From CAZAGO01 sp964485045 (lineage in GTDB: Archaea; Nanobdellota; Nanobdellia; Pacearchaeales; GW2011-AR1), in assembly GCA_964485045.1 (NCBI GenBank), contig CAZAGO010000010.1, positions 1 through 25,096 of the forward strand: 25,096 nt of DNA. The letters run 5' to 3'. The notes under the pieces were generated by a model. The model was not told the origin of the DNA, did not search any database, and saw nothing but the letters and a program-made list of their open reading frames with translations. Below are positions 16,995 through 23,242 of the stretch, one piece after another. Each line of letters starts with the position of its first letter. Position 1 is the stretch's first letter. The position numbers were made by a program, and so were the translations under genes.

Positions 16995-17061
16995 ACTAGT
17001 TTTCGATACAAAACAAGTTTGCATAGAGAATTAATAAATAAAAATTTATAAGAGAGGGGAA

Positions 17062-17337
17062 ATGGAAAAAGCAAAGATAAATTATATAGTTGATTTCTTC
17101 GCAGGAATTTCTTTTTTTATAACCACAATCACTGGACTAATAATCTTTTTATTTTTACCGTCGGGTGTTAGGCAAGGAAGCTATCAAACGTTCTTAGGAA
17201 TCCAAAAAATATTTTTTTCAGAAGTTCATAATTGGGCAGGAATAATTTTTATTATTCTAGTGCTAATTCATCTAGTTTTACATTGGAATTGGATAATTTG
17301 TATGACAAAAAACTTATTTAATAAAAAAGACAAATAA
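17062..17337 (+). CDS. Small two-helix membrane protein, DUF4405/cytochrome b561-like
   Basis: A 91-residue protein with two membrane segments (about residues 8-32 and 58-80). The second begins SEVHNWAGIIFIILVLIHLVLHW, with His56, His70 and His74. This spacing of His and Trp resembles DUF4405 proteins, in which histidines may bind haem. Only two helices are present, so it would have to assemble with itself or a partner. A GAGGGG ribosome binding site lies 4-5 nt before ATG 17062, so it is not leaderless; a TTTATA at 17045 is too close to the ATG to be its TATA box. It may be read from the EF-2 promoter. A role in electron transfer is only suggested. Confidence 0.7.
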   Translation: MEKAKINYIVDFFAGISFFITTITGLIIFLFLPSGVRQGSYQTFLGIQKIFFSEVHNWAGIIFIILVLIHLVLHWNWIICMTKNLFNKKDK

Positions 17338-17428
17338 AGATCTTTAAAAAAATAAACAATTAATTAATATTTAAAAATAGAATAAAAAAATAAATTCTCC
17401 TCGACAATTTCATTTAAATTTAGAATGT

Positions 17429-17638
17429 TTTAAAATTAAATAGAAATATTTATAAACCCCTTTTTTCTTGACTAAATTATGGCNNNNNNNNNNNNNNNNN
17501 NNNNNNNNNNNNNNNNNNNNNNNNNNNNNNNNNNNNNNNNNNNNNNNNNNNNNNNNNNNNNNNNNNNNNNNNNNNNNNNNNNNTTTAAAATTAAATAGAA
17601 ATATTTATAAACCCCTTTTTTCTTGACTAAATTATGGC
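17429..17638. other. Assembly gap (100 N at 17484-17583) flanked by identical 55-bp copies
   Basis: The 55 bases at 17429-17483 recur exactly at 17584-17638, both touching the N run, as at the first gap. The repeated segment contains the EF-1A TATA box and ends in ATGGC. Without the artefact the spacer between the membrane protein and EF-1A would be about 200 bp. The bases 17338-17428 are AT-rich with nothing recognisable. Confidence 0.85.
17604..17611 (+). promoter_or_regulatory. TATA box upstream of EF-1A
   Basis: TTTATAAA in the second copy of the contig overlap (its twin is at 17449-17456). Thirty nt downstream lies ATG 17634, the start of a 13-codon frame, and not the EF-1A ATG at 17690. 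Confidence 0.65.
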
Positions 17639-17675
17639 AAAGAAGTTAAACACTTCTGGTCCAATTTTAAAATAA
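17634..17675 (+). CDS. Possible leaderless upstream ORF before EF-1A
   Basis: A 13-residue frame, MAKKLNTSGPILK, begins 30 nt after the first T of the TATA box, the position where the other leaderless genes start. It ends 14 nt before the EF-1A ATG. A 6-bp hairpin AGAAGT-taaac-ACTTCT (17641-17657) lies inside it. It could tune EF-1A translation, or it could simply be leader sequence. The contig boundary falls within its second codon, so strain variation or misjoining here is also possible. Confidence 0.35.
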   Translation: MAKKLNTSGPILK

Positions 17676-17689
17676 TACAAAAATAAAAA

Positions 17690-18976
17690 ATGGCTAAAGA
17701 AAAACCAAACATGAATGTTGTCTTCGTAGGACACGTCGATGCAGGAAAATCAACAATAGTTGGAAGAACAATGTTTGAGTCTGGACTTGTTTCTGAGCAA
17801 GTTATGAAAAAATTAAAAGAAGAAGCTCAAAAATATGGAAAAGCCGGATTTGAGTTTGCTTATATTATGGATAAAGTTAAAGAGGAAAGAGAAAGAGGAG
17901 TTACTATTGACTTATCTTATCAAAAAGTAATGACTCAAAAATATCAAATTACAATCATTGATGCACCAGGACACAGAGATTTTGTTAAGAATATGATTAC
18001 TGGAGCGTCACAGGCAGATGCTGCATTTTTAGTTATTTCAGCTCCTTCTGGAGTAGAACCTCAAACAACAGAACACTTATGGTTATTAAGAACTATGGGT
18101 GTAAAAAATATTACTATTGCAGTAAATAAGATGGATGCTGTAAAGTATGATGAGAAAAGATTTAATGAAGTTAAAGAAGAAGTTGGAAAGTTATTGAAGG
18201 GTGTTGGAATTGATCCTGCTAATACAACTTTTATTGCATGTTCTGGATTACAAGGAGATAATATTAAGAATAAATCTAGTAATATGGCTTGGTATAAAGG
18301 ACCAACAATTATAGAACAATTTGATTTGCTTCCTGCTCCTGCTTTACCAACAAATCTTCCATTAAGAATGCCTGTTCAGGATGTATACGAAATTACAGGA
18401 ATTGGAACTGTTCCAGTTGGAAAAATTGAAACAGGAATAATGAAGATTGGGCAAAAGGTTAAAGTTCTTCCTGGAAGAACTGGAAAAGGCGTTGATGGAG
18501 AAGTTAAGACTATAGAAATGCATCATGAAACAATGCCAGAAGCACTAGCCGGAGATAATGTTGGAATTAATATAAGAGGAATTGGAAAGAAAGATATTGC
18601 TAGAGGAGATGTTATATGTGACGCTGCTAAACCTTTACCAGTTGTAGAAGAATTTGTAGCAACAATAACAGTAATTAACCATCCAACAGTTTTAGCAAAA
18701 GGATATACTCCTGTGTTCCATATTCACACAGCTCAAGTACCATGTCAGTTTGCTGAATTGATTGCACAAATTGACCCAAGAAGTGGAGAAGTTATAAAAG
18801 AACATCCAGATTTCTTGAAGAATGGAGATTCTGCAAAAGTAAGAATAAGACCTCAAGGAAATGTTTGTATAGAAACAAGTAAAGATAATCCTTACATGAG
18901 TAGATTTGCTGTTAGAGACGCAGGTGCAACAGTTGCTGCTGGAATGTGCAATGAGATTGTAAAACAAAAACAGTAA
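17690..18976 (+). CDS. tuf: Translation elongation factor 1-alpha
   Basis: A 428-residue aEF-1A that delivers aminoacyl-tRNA to the ribosome. The P-loop is GHVDAGKST (14-22). Other GTPase motifs are RGVTID (switch I), DAPGH (G3), NKMD (G4) and CSGLQGDN near G5. Domains 2 and 3 show PVGKIETGIMKIGQKV and HTAQVPCQF...PQGNVCIE. Length is normal. In many archaea the S10 gene follows directly; here the next 128 nt hold no S10 and the next gene is on the opposite strand. Confidence 0.97.
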   Translation: MAKEKPNMNVVFVGHVDAGKSTIVGRTMFESGLVSEQVMKKLKEEAQKYGKAGFEFAYIMDKVKEERERGVTIDLSYQKVMTQKYQITIIDAPGHRDFVKNMITGASQADAAFLVISAPSGVEPQTTEHLWLLRTMGVKNITIAVNKMDAVKYDEKRFNEVKEEVGKLLKGVGIDPANTTFIACSGLQGDNIKNKSSNMAWYKGPTIIEQFDLLPAPALPTNLPLRMPVQDVYEITGIGTVPVGKIETGIMKIGQKVKVLPGRTGKGVDGEVKTIEMHHETMPEALAGDNVGINIRGIGKKDIARGDVICDAAKPLPVVEEFVATITVINHPTVLAKGYTPVFHIHTAQVPCQFAELIAQIDPRSGEVIKEHPDFLKNGDSAKVRIRPQGNVCIETSKDNPYMSRFAVRDAGATVAAGMCNEIVKQKQ

Positions 18977-19104
18977 TTTCATAATTTTTCAATAAAATAA
19001 ATTCTGATAATAAAAAATGATTCTTAGAGAATTACTTTCAAGGGTTATAATTCCTGTTTTACAATGCTGGAAAAATATTTTTTTATAAAAAAATTTAATT
19101 AATC

Positions 19105-20067
19105 TTATTTCCAATTTTTTCTTATTGGAGAAATTATTTTTTCTAATTCTTCTGTTACTGAATTCTTTAAATCTAAAGGATGAATTTTCCCTTGAAAATA
19201 TTCTTTTTCTAGCTTTTCATAATCATCAAACTCTACGTCTCCTCCAAACTTTTCAGGACGAGAAATTTTAAATCTCTTTATTCTTGGAAAAATTAAAAGC
19301 TTTGTTATTTCCAATACAGGATTTTCTTTTATTAATTTCTCTGGGCAATAAGCATTTTTTATCGTTCTTTTAATTTCATCATAATCATCTGTAACAGAAA
19401 TTCCAGAACCAGGAATAGATTTTGACATTTTTTCTCCTGGACCTTTTAAAGAAGTTATTAAAGGTGTGTGAACTGCTACAAAATCATAATTTAATTCTTT
19501 TTTCAAATCTCTTCCAGCCATATGAATCTTCCTCTGTTCAAGGCCTCCTTGAGCAACATCTACTTTCAAATGTTTTATATCTGCAATTTGCATAAGAGGA
19601 TACATCAACTGAGAAATTGTTGCATTCTCTACATCTCTAGCAACCTCCTGCATACTTCTTAAACCTCTATTAATTGTAGTTGCCTGTGCCATTCTCATAA
19701 TGTCCAATTGATACTCTTTTTCAAATTGAAAACTACTTCCAAGAACAACTTCTGCATTTAATCCTATCGCTTTTATAGTTTTTCTCCAGTTTTCAACCTC
19801 TTTCTTTATTTCTGCTTCGGTGTTTTTTCTATTTAAGAAAGCGTGAACATCTGCAAGAAGAATTTTTACACTAAATCCTGCTTTTTCAAAATCCATAAGT
19901 TTTGTAATTGTTACAAAATGCCCGAGATGCATCGGACCAGACGGTTCATAACCACAATAAACTACTGGTTTCTTTTTGATTTTTAATATTTCAAAAAGAT
20001 CTTTTTCAGAAATAATTTCTTCAGTATTTTTTTTAATCAAATCGAATTTTTTTTGAATGCTATCCAT
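19105..20067 (-). CDS. tyrS: Tyrosyl-tRNA synthetase
   Basis: A 320-residue class I synthetase that follows the M. jannaschii TyrRS pattern closely. It has YCGYEPSGPMHLGH (signature HLGH at 47-50, tyrosine-pocket Tyr40), YPLMQIADIKHLKVDVAQGG (Tyr/Gln/Asp pocket), EQRKIHMAGRD, the KMSKS loop, and the C-terminal RPEKFGGD and HPLDLKNSV anticodon-binding part. It lacks the bacterial S4-like C-terminal domain, as expected for archaea. Its TATA box on the minus strand starts 29 nt before the ATG. Confidence 0.96.
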   Translation of the reverse strand: MDSIQKKFDLIKKNTEEIISEKDLFEILKIKKKPVVYCGYEPSGPMHLGHFVTITKLMDFEKAGFSVKILLADVHAFLNRKNTEAEIKKEVENWRKTIKAIGLNAEVVLGSSFQFEKEYQLDIMRMAQATTINRGLRSMQEVARDVENATISQLMYPLMQIADIKHLKVDVAQGGLEQRKIHMAGRDLKKELNYDFVAVHTPLITSLKGPGEKMSKSIPGSGISVTDDYDEIKRTIKNAYCPEKLIKENPVLEITKLLIFPRIKRFKISRPEKFGGDVEFDDYEKLEKEYFQGKIHPLDLKNSVTEELEKIISPIRKNWK

Positions 20068-20088
20068 GAAACACTTAAAAGAAGGGAT

Positions 20089-20096
20089 TTTATAAA
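20089..20096 (-). promoter_or_regulatory. TATA box for tyrS
   Basis: A TTTATAAA (palindromic) whose upstream end is 29 nt from the tyrS ATG at 20067, predicting a leaderless mRNA. The rest of the spacer (20097-20302) is AT-rich and I see no gene or clear structure in it. Confidence 0.7.
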
Positions 20097-20302
20097 TGTT
20101 GTTTTATTAAAAAGGTTTATTAAATAATTTATCTCTATAAGACTTTTATCTTTCTTCTAGAACAATATACTTTATTTATCGCTATAATCTTCTTTATGAT
20201 TTTGTTTAATAAAAGAGCAGCATTCTTAATATAGAATTTATTATTACCTTTTAGTTTTATTTTAACAGATACAAAAGCGTTATTTTTTGATTTCTAAACC
20301 TT

Positions 20303-20310
20303 TTTATATT
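20303..20310 (+). promoter_or_regulatory. TATA box for the gap-interrupted gene
   Basis: TTTATATT begins 28 nt before ATG 20331, consistent with another leaderless start. Confidence 0.6.
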
Positions 20311-20330
20311 TTCATTTTATTGGATAGTAT

Positions 20331-20586
20331 ATGGATTGGGATGTAAAAGATCGTATTGAAAAAGGAGAGTATATAGGGAAAGTTATCGCTTTTAGCAGCA
20401 TTATTTATACATTTGTTATATTCTTANNNNNNNNNNNNNNNNNNNNNNNNNNNNNNNNNNNNNNNNNNNNNNNNNNNNNNNNNNNNNNNNNNNNNNNNNN
20501 NNNNNNNNNNNNNNNNNNNNNNNNNNCCTGAAGAAAGAGATCTTTCATCTCCCCACTATTTTAAGTGGAGTAATGTTGGAGGATAA
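20331..20586 (+). CDS. Membrane protein interrupted by an assembly gap
   Basis: The first 32 residues (MDWDVKDRIEKGEYIGKV..., then the hydrophobic IAFSSIIYTFVIFL) run into a 100-N gap at 20427-20526. After the gap an open frame PEERDLSSPHYFKWSNVGG ends at a TAA at 20584-20586. With 100 N the two halves are out of frame, but the N count is a placeholder and no duplicated flank exists here, so the missing length is unknown. N-terminal charges followed by a hydrophobic stretch suggest a membrane protein. I do not recognise the family, and that both ends belong to one gene is inference. Confidence 0.55.
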
Positions 20587-20647
20587 ATTTAGAAATTCTC
20601 TTAAAAGAAAATAATTGAAAAAAAGAATAAAAAAATAAAAATGCTTC

Positions 20648-21787
20648 TTATAAACTAAGAAGCTTTATTGTAGTATCTGATGTTGCGAAACTTTTTGCTA
20701 CGATTACTCTAACGCCTGCTTCTTCAGCAGCAGATGTAACAGAACTTGTAACAATTCCATCCATCACTATAATCGTAGGAGTCACTGAAACTTTCTTTAG
20801 AGTTATTCCAATTCCTCTTGAAGAACTTTCCTTTATTTCTTCAAGATTTTCATTTAGAAAAATTGCTTTTCCTGTTCCTTGAATTTCGTTAGAAATCTTC
20901 CTAAGAGTTTCTTTCTGTTCTTTATTCAATTCAAGTGCTTCTTGAGGTTTGATTTCTCTTGAAAAATTATAACTTCTAGTTGAATAATCTTTCACAGGAA
21001 TTCTCTTTCTTAAATTCATAAGAATCTCTTTTCCAGTAAGCTCTTCTACTTCTTTTCCATCTGGCGCAAAAGCGATGTATGCAACTTTTGCATTGTCAAG
21101 AACGTTTTGTATTATGAGCTTTCCGCCCCTATCTCCATCAACGAAAAGAGTTATTTCTTTCTCTTTTCCAAGCTCTCCTATTGATTCTGGAAGCTTAGTT
21201 CCATTCATTGCAATAACATTGTCTATGCCATTTCTTAGAAGATTCATAACATCTGCTCTTCCTTCAACTACTATAATTTCATAACCTGAAATGTCTCCAC
21301 ATGGAAGTTTTTCTTTTCCATATTCTTTGACTCCAATCATCTTTGCAGAATCTTTTATCTGGTTAGAAATTTCTCTTGAATCAGAGATTCCTTCTATTCC
21401 TTGCATAAGCTTTTTTGCTCTATCCAATATATACTCTCTTTTGCTACTTCTTACATCCTCTATTCTCTCTACTTCTATCTGAGAGTCACAAGGACCTATT
21501 CTTTCTATTGTTTCAATAGCTGCAGCTATAAGAGTTGTTTCGGACTGGTCAAGCGCGGTAGGTATACTTATCTTACCTGTAGTTCTCTTGTCGCTTCTTT
21601 CTAAATCGACTTCTATTCTTCCAATCTTTCCTTCTTTTTGCAGCTCTCTCATCTCTAGATCTGCTCCAAGAAGTCCTTCGGTTTGTCCAAATAGAGCTCC
21701 AATTACATCAGGCTTTTCTAATGCCCCTTCCGCTGAAAAGTTCGCATGTATCATATACTTTATTGATACCGGACTTACTTTAGCCAT
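20648..21787 (-). CDS. dnaG: Archaeal DnaG-like primase
   Basis: A 379-residue archaeal DnaG. The archaeal N-terminal region begins KYMIHANFSAEGALEKPDVIGALFGQTEGLLG. The TOPRIM domain (about 168-250) has EGRADV with Glu175 and FVDGDRGG with Asp217 and Asp219. Family members are found in the archaeal exosome as poly(A)-binding adaptors and also have primase activity. There is no DnaB-binding domain as in bacteria. A weak TATA (CTATTATAG on the minus strand, 21822-21830) would leave a short leader; transcription from the stronger TATA at 21975-21982 would include the structured element at 21836-21950. Confidence 0.93.
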   Translation of the reverse strand: MAKVSPVSIKYMIHANFSAEGALEKPDVIGALFGQTEGLLGADLEMRELQKEGKIGRIEVDLERSDKRTTGKISIPTALDQSETTLIAAAIETIERIGPCDSQIEVERIEDVRSSKREYILDRAKKLMQGIEGISDSREISNQIKDSAKMIGVKEYGKEKLPCGDISGYEIIVVEGRADVMNLLRNGIDNVIAMNGTKLPESIGELGKEKEITLFVDGDRGGKLIIQNVLDNAKVAYIAFAPDGKEVEELTGKEILMNLRKRIPVKDYSTRSYNFSREIKPQEALELNKEQKETLRKISNEIQGTGKAIFLNENLEEIKESSSRGIGITLKKVSVTPTIIVMDGIVTSSVTSAAEEAGVRVIVAKSFATSDTTIKLLSL

Positions 21788-21835
21788 TTTTTGTGTTTTT
21801 TTGTTATTTAGTTAATTTGAAGCTATAATAGCCCC

Positions 21836-21950
21836 ATTAGAAAAATATCTCTTTCGCCTTCTTACGAATTTATGCTGTTTTTCCAGGCAAACTGCCTAAA
21901 TAATGAATGTGATAAATGATATGATTGCGATAATCAAATATTTTTCTAAT
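21836..21950 (-). ncRNA. Candidate structured RNA upstream of dnaG
   Basis: A perfect 13-bp inverted repeat (ATTAGAAAAATAT at 21836-21848, ATATTTTTCTAAT at 21938-21950) closes a 115-nt segment. On the minus strand three smaller hairpins lie inside: GATT-atcgc-AATC, AGGCA-gtt-TGCCT (21885-21897) and TTCG...CGAA, giving a cloverleaf-like junction. A minus-strand TTTATAAA at 21975-21982 predicts a start near 21953, three bases before the closing stem. It could be an independent small RNA or the 5' leader of dnaG. It does not look like 5S, SRP or RNase P RNA or a tRNA to me. Confidence 0.45.
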
Positions 21951-21974
21951 CTAAGTAGATTCTAGTTAAAAGAG

Positions 21975-21982
21975 TTTATAAA
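21975..21982 (-). promoter_or_regulatory. TATA box for the candidate RNA / dnaG
   Basis: A TTTATAAA placed so that a 29-nt offset on the minus strand falls at 21953, the edge of the 13-bp closing stem. It is palindromic, so direction is inferred from the adjacent structure and the minus-strand dnaG gene. Confidence 0.5.
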
Positions 21983-22009
21983 ACTTGTGTGAAAAAATAG
22001 AAAACGGAA

Positions 22010-22039
22010 TAAAAAAATAATAAAAAAGTGCAAAAGCAC
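22010..22039 (-). terminator. Hairpin and T tract after the zinc-ribbon gene
   Basis: On the minus strand GTGC-TTTT-GCAC is followed by a T-rich tract (TTTTTTATTATTTTTTT), 27 nt past the stop of the zinc-ribbon gene. This looks like an intrinsic-type terminator. Confidence 0.55.
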
Positions 22040-22065
22040 ATTAACTAATTATTAAAGACTAAAAC

Positions 22066-22251
22066 TTAATACTTTCTTTTCTTAGCATAACATTCTTTGC
22101 AAAAAACAGGCTTACCTTCTGTTGGCTTGAAAGGAACTTCACATTCCTTACCGCACTCAGAACAAGTTGCCTTGTGCATTTCTCTAGGGCCGAAGTCTCT
22201 TCTGAAACCGCCGCTTCTATTGCCGCCGCCCCTATTGTTGAAGTTGTTCAT
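22066..22251 (-). CDS. Small Gly/Arg-rich zinc-ribbon protein
   Basis: A 61-residue protein. Residues 1-20 are Asn/Gly/Arg-rich (NNFNNRGGGNRSGG), like an RGG RNA-binding tail. A zinc ribbon follows with Cys30-x2-Cys33, Cys37 and Cys51-x2-Cys54 (CSECGKECEVPFKPTEGKPV, then FCKEC) and a basic end. I recall similar CxxCxxxCEVPF proteins in small-genome archaea and bacteria, without a known function. A GGAGGT ribosome binding site sits 6 nt before the ATG. With a TATA at 22320-22327 the mRNA would have a leader of about 47 nt, so this gene is initiated by Shine-Dalgarno and is not leaderless. Confidence 0.8.
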   Translation of the reverse strand: MNNFNNRGGGNRSGGFRRDFGPREMHKATCSECGKECEVPFKPTEGKPVFCKECYAKKRKY

Positions 22252-22319
22252 ACATTTACCTCCGAATACATATAGAAACCTTTTCAGTTTTCTTATGTGG
22301 TTCTAAGAAAATAAGTCTG

Positions 22320-22327
22320 TTTATAAA
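22320..22327 (-). promoter_or_regulatory. TATA box for the zinc-ribbon gene
   Basis: A TTTATAAA that would start the minus-strand transcript near 22298, about 47 nt before the ATG. The leader holds GGAGGT close to the start codon. Confidence 0.5.
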
Positions 22328-22353
22328 CCTTTGGAAGAAAGAAAAATTTTATT

Positions 22354-22566
22354 TTAATAGACAATTCTATATAAACTTCCAACATAAGCGACGTATTTTA
22401 AGATATCTATAAATGCCCCAGTCCCCTTATTTATTGAAGAAGATACTGGGTCCAATTCAAATTCATTACTCAATCCAGCCATATAATCTTTGTATCCTTT
22501 TGGGTGAAATGCCATTCTTATAATATTTTCAAGATTTAACCTTGAATAGTCTTTTTTTGATTCCAT
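22354..22566 (-). CDS. Unrecognised 70-residue protein
   Basis: The start is taken at the ATG encoding MESKKDYSRL, because a minus-strand TATA-like TATTTATA (22590-22597) lies about 31 nt upstream; the frame could begin eight codons earlier. The N-terminal half is polar (LNLENIIRMAFHPKGYKDYM) and the C-terminal 20 residues are hydrophobic (FIDILKYVAYVGSLYRIVY), possibly a membrane-associated helix. I recognise no family. The promoter spacing and lack of an overlapping better frame support it being a gene. Confidence 0.6.
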   Translation of the reverse strand: MESKKDYSRLNLENIIRMAFHPKGYKDYMAGLSNEFELDPVSSSINKGTGAFIDILKYVAYVGSLYRIVY

Positions 22567-22619
22567 GGCATTAAAACAATATTTATACAATATAAATATT
22601 TCTATCTTGAAGAAATATC

Positions 22620-22627
22620 TTTATAAG
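22620..22627 (+). promoter_or_regulatory. TATA box of the truncated nfo-like gene
   Basis: TTTATAAG begins exactly 29 nt before ATG 22649, the same spacing as the intact leaderless genes, so a working promoter seems to remain in front of a broken gene. Confidence 0.55.
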
Positions 22628-22648
22628 CTTTGAACCCATTTTATAGAA

Positions 22649-22690
22649 ATGGAAACGAGATTTGGTCCTTCAGGATTAGGAGGAGTGAAA
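22649..22690 (+). pseudogene. 5' fragment of an endonuclease IV-like gene
   Basis: The frame from ATG 22649 encodes METRFGPSGLGGVK. This matches the N-terminus of archaeal endonuclease IV/AP-endonuclease TIM-barrel proteins as I remember it (RFGPSGLGGVKEAI...). After 14 codons the similarity ends and the frame runs into a hairpin array, reaching a stop at 22772-22774. No further part of such a gene (about 270-280 codons) is seen downstream. The gene therefore appears truncated at or near the boundary of the repeat element. The identification rests on a short stretch plus correct promoter spacing. Confidence 0.5.
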
Positions 22691-22700
22691 ATGCAACGGA

Positions 22701-22780
22701 GCGGAGTTTTAATCGCTGTTAAATCCGCCGAGGGCGTAGCCCGAGAGTGCAACGTGCCCGAGAAAAATCTTTGATTTTTC
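22701..22780. repeat. Hairpin array A
   Basis: Three consecutive stem-loops of higher GC than the surroundings. GCGGAgtTTTAA-tcgctg-TTAAATCCGC is at 22701-22728. GGGC-gta-GCCC is at 22732-22742, in the context CCGA...CGAGAG. GAAAAATC-ttt-GATTTTTC is at 22762-22780. The middle hairpin context CCGAGGGC-loop-GCCCGAGAG recurs at 23250-23269, and both arrays then have a small hairpin and an A/T-rich 8-bp hairpin, so A and B share module order. Confidence 0.7.
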
Positions 22781-22812
22781 GAAGGAGTTTGAGTTGGAGC
22801 CCTTATCAAAGA

Positions 22813-23067
22813 CTAAAAAGAAGATAGCCATTTCTTTAATAACCACAAAACTAGTTTTGGTAGAATAAAATAAAAAATCGATATTAAGAATAGGTTGAAA
22901 ATAATAAAATAAACAATATTAATAGCATTACTTAGAGTTTTAAATTTTAGAAGTTTAATTAATATGATTTTCCTGAAAACAATTGATAGAATAACGGATA
23001 AAATTATAGAAAAAACAAGTGCTATTAATACTATTGTTCCAAGTCCTGCGCCAGTATCTAAAAACAT
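22813..23067 (-). CDS. Small membrane protein of unknown family
   Basis: An 84-residue protein with two strongly hydrophobic segments (about residues 9-32 and 47-78) separated by a basic loop (RKIILIKLLKFK). A minus-strand TATA-like element (ATATATAAAC, around 23091-23100) lies about 30 nt upstream of the ATG, consistent with a leaderless start. I do not recognise the family. It lies between hairpin array A and the structured element B. Confidence 0.55.
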   Translation of the reverse strand: MFLDTGAGLGTIVLIALVFSIILSVILSIVFRKIILIKLLKFKTLSNAINIVYFIIFNLFLISIFYFILPKLVLWLLKKWLSSF

Positions 23068-23136
23068 CTTAATATCGATTATCTTTGGAGGTTTATATAT
23101 TTTGACTATTGTTTAGCCCGAACCTCAAATTGAAAC

Positions 23137-23242
23137 TAACATCGGGCTTAAGGGAAGTTGGATTTTTGAGAGTGGAGCGTAGCGACCTCCAAAAATTCAA
23201 TTTGGGAGAAGACTGCAAGTCCGAACCCTTTAAGCCCTGTTA
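23137..23242 (+). ncRNA. Predicted three-way-junction RNA element
   Basis: The outer stem is TAACA..GGGCTTAAGGG (23137-23154) with CCCTTTAAGCCC..TGTTA (23226-23242): 5+11 bp with a TC bulge and one extra T. Inside, AAGTTGGATTTTT (23155-23167) pairs with AAAAATTCAATTT (23191-23203) over 13 bp, two of them G-T; its apex holds GGAG...CTCC. A second arm is GACT-gca-AGTC (23211-23221). AGCCCGA at 23115-23121 can pair with TCGGGCT at 23142-23148 and would compete with the outer stem. The wobble pairs suggest folding as RNA. The orientation is not determined, and the right window edge (25082-25096) may begin a second copy. Confidence 0.5.

Noticed and set aside
19017..19088. Short frame MILRELLSRVIIPVLQCWKNIFL after EF-1A
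   Set aside because: Only 23 codons, no ribosome binding site or correctly spaced TATA box, and no similarity to S10, which would be expected there.
21836..21950. Box C/D or H/ACA guide RNA, 5S rRNA, or tRNA
   Set aside because: No C/D or ACA box in proper position with a K-turn, no conserved 5S motifs and no tRNA T-loop; only a closing stem and small hairpins are visible.
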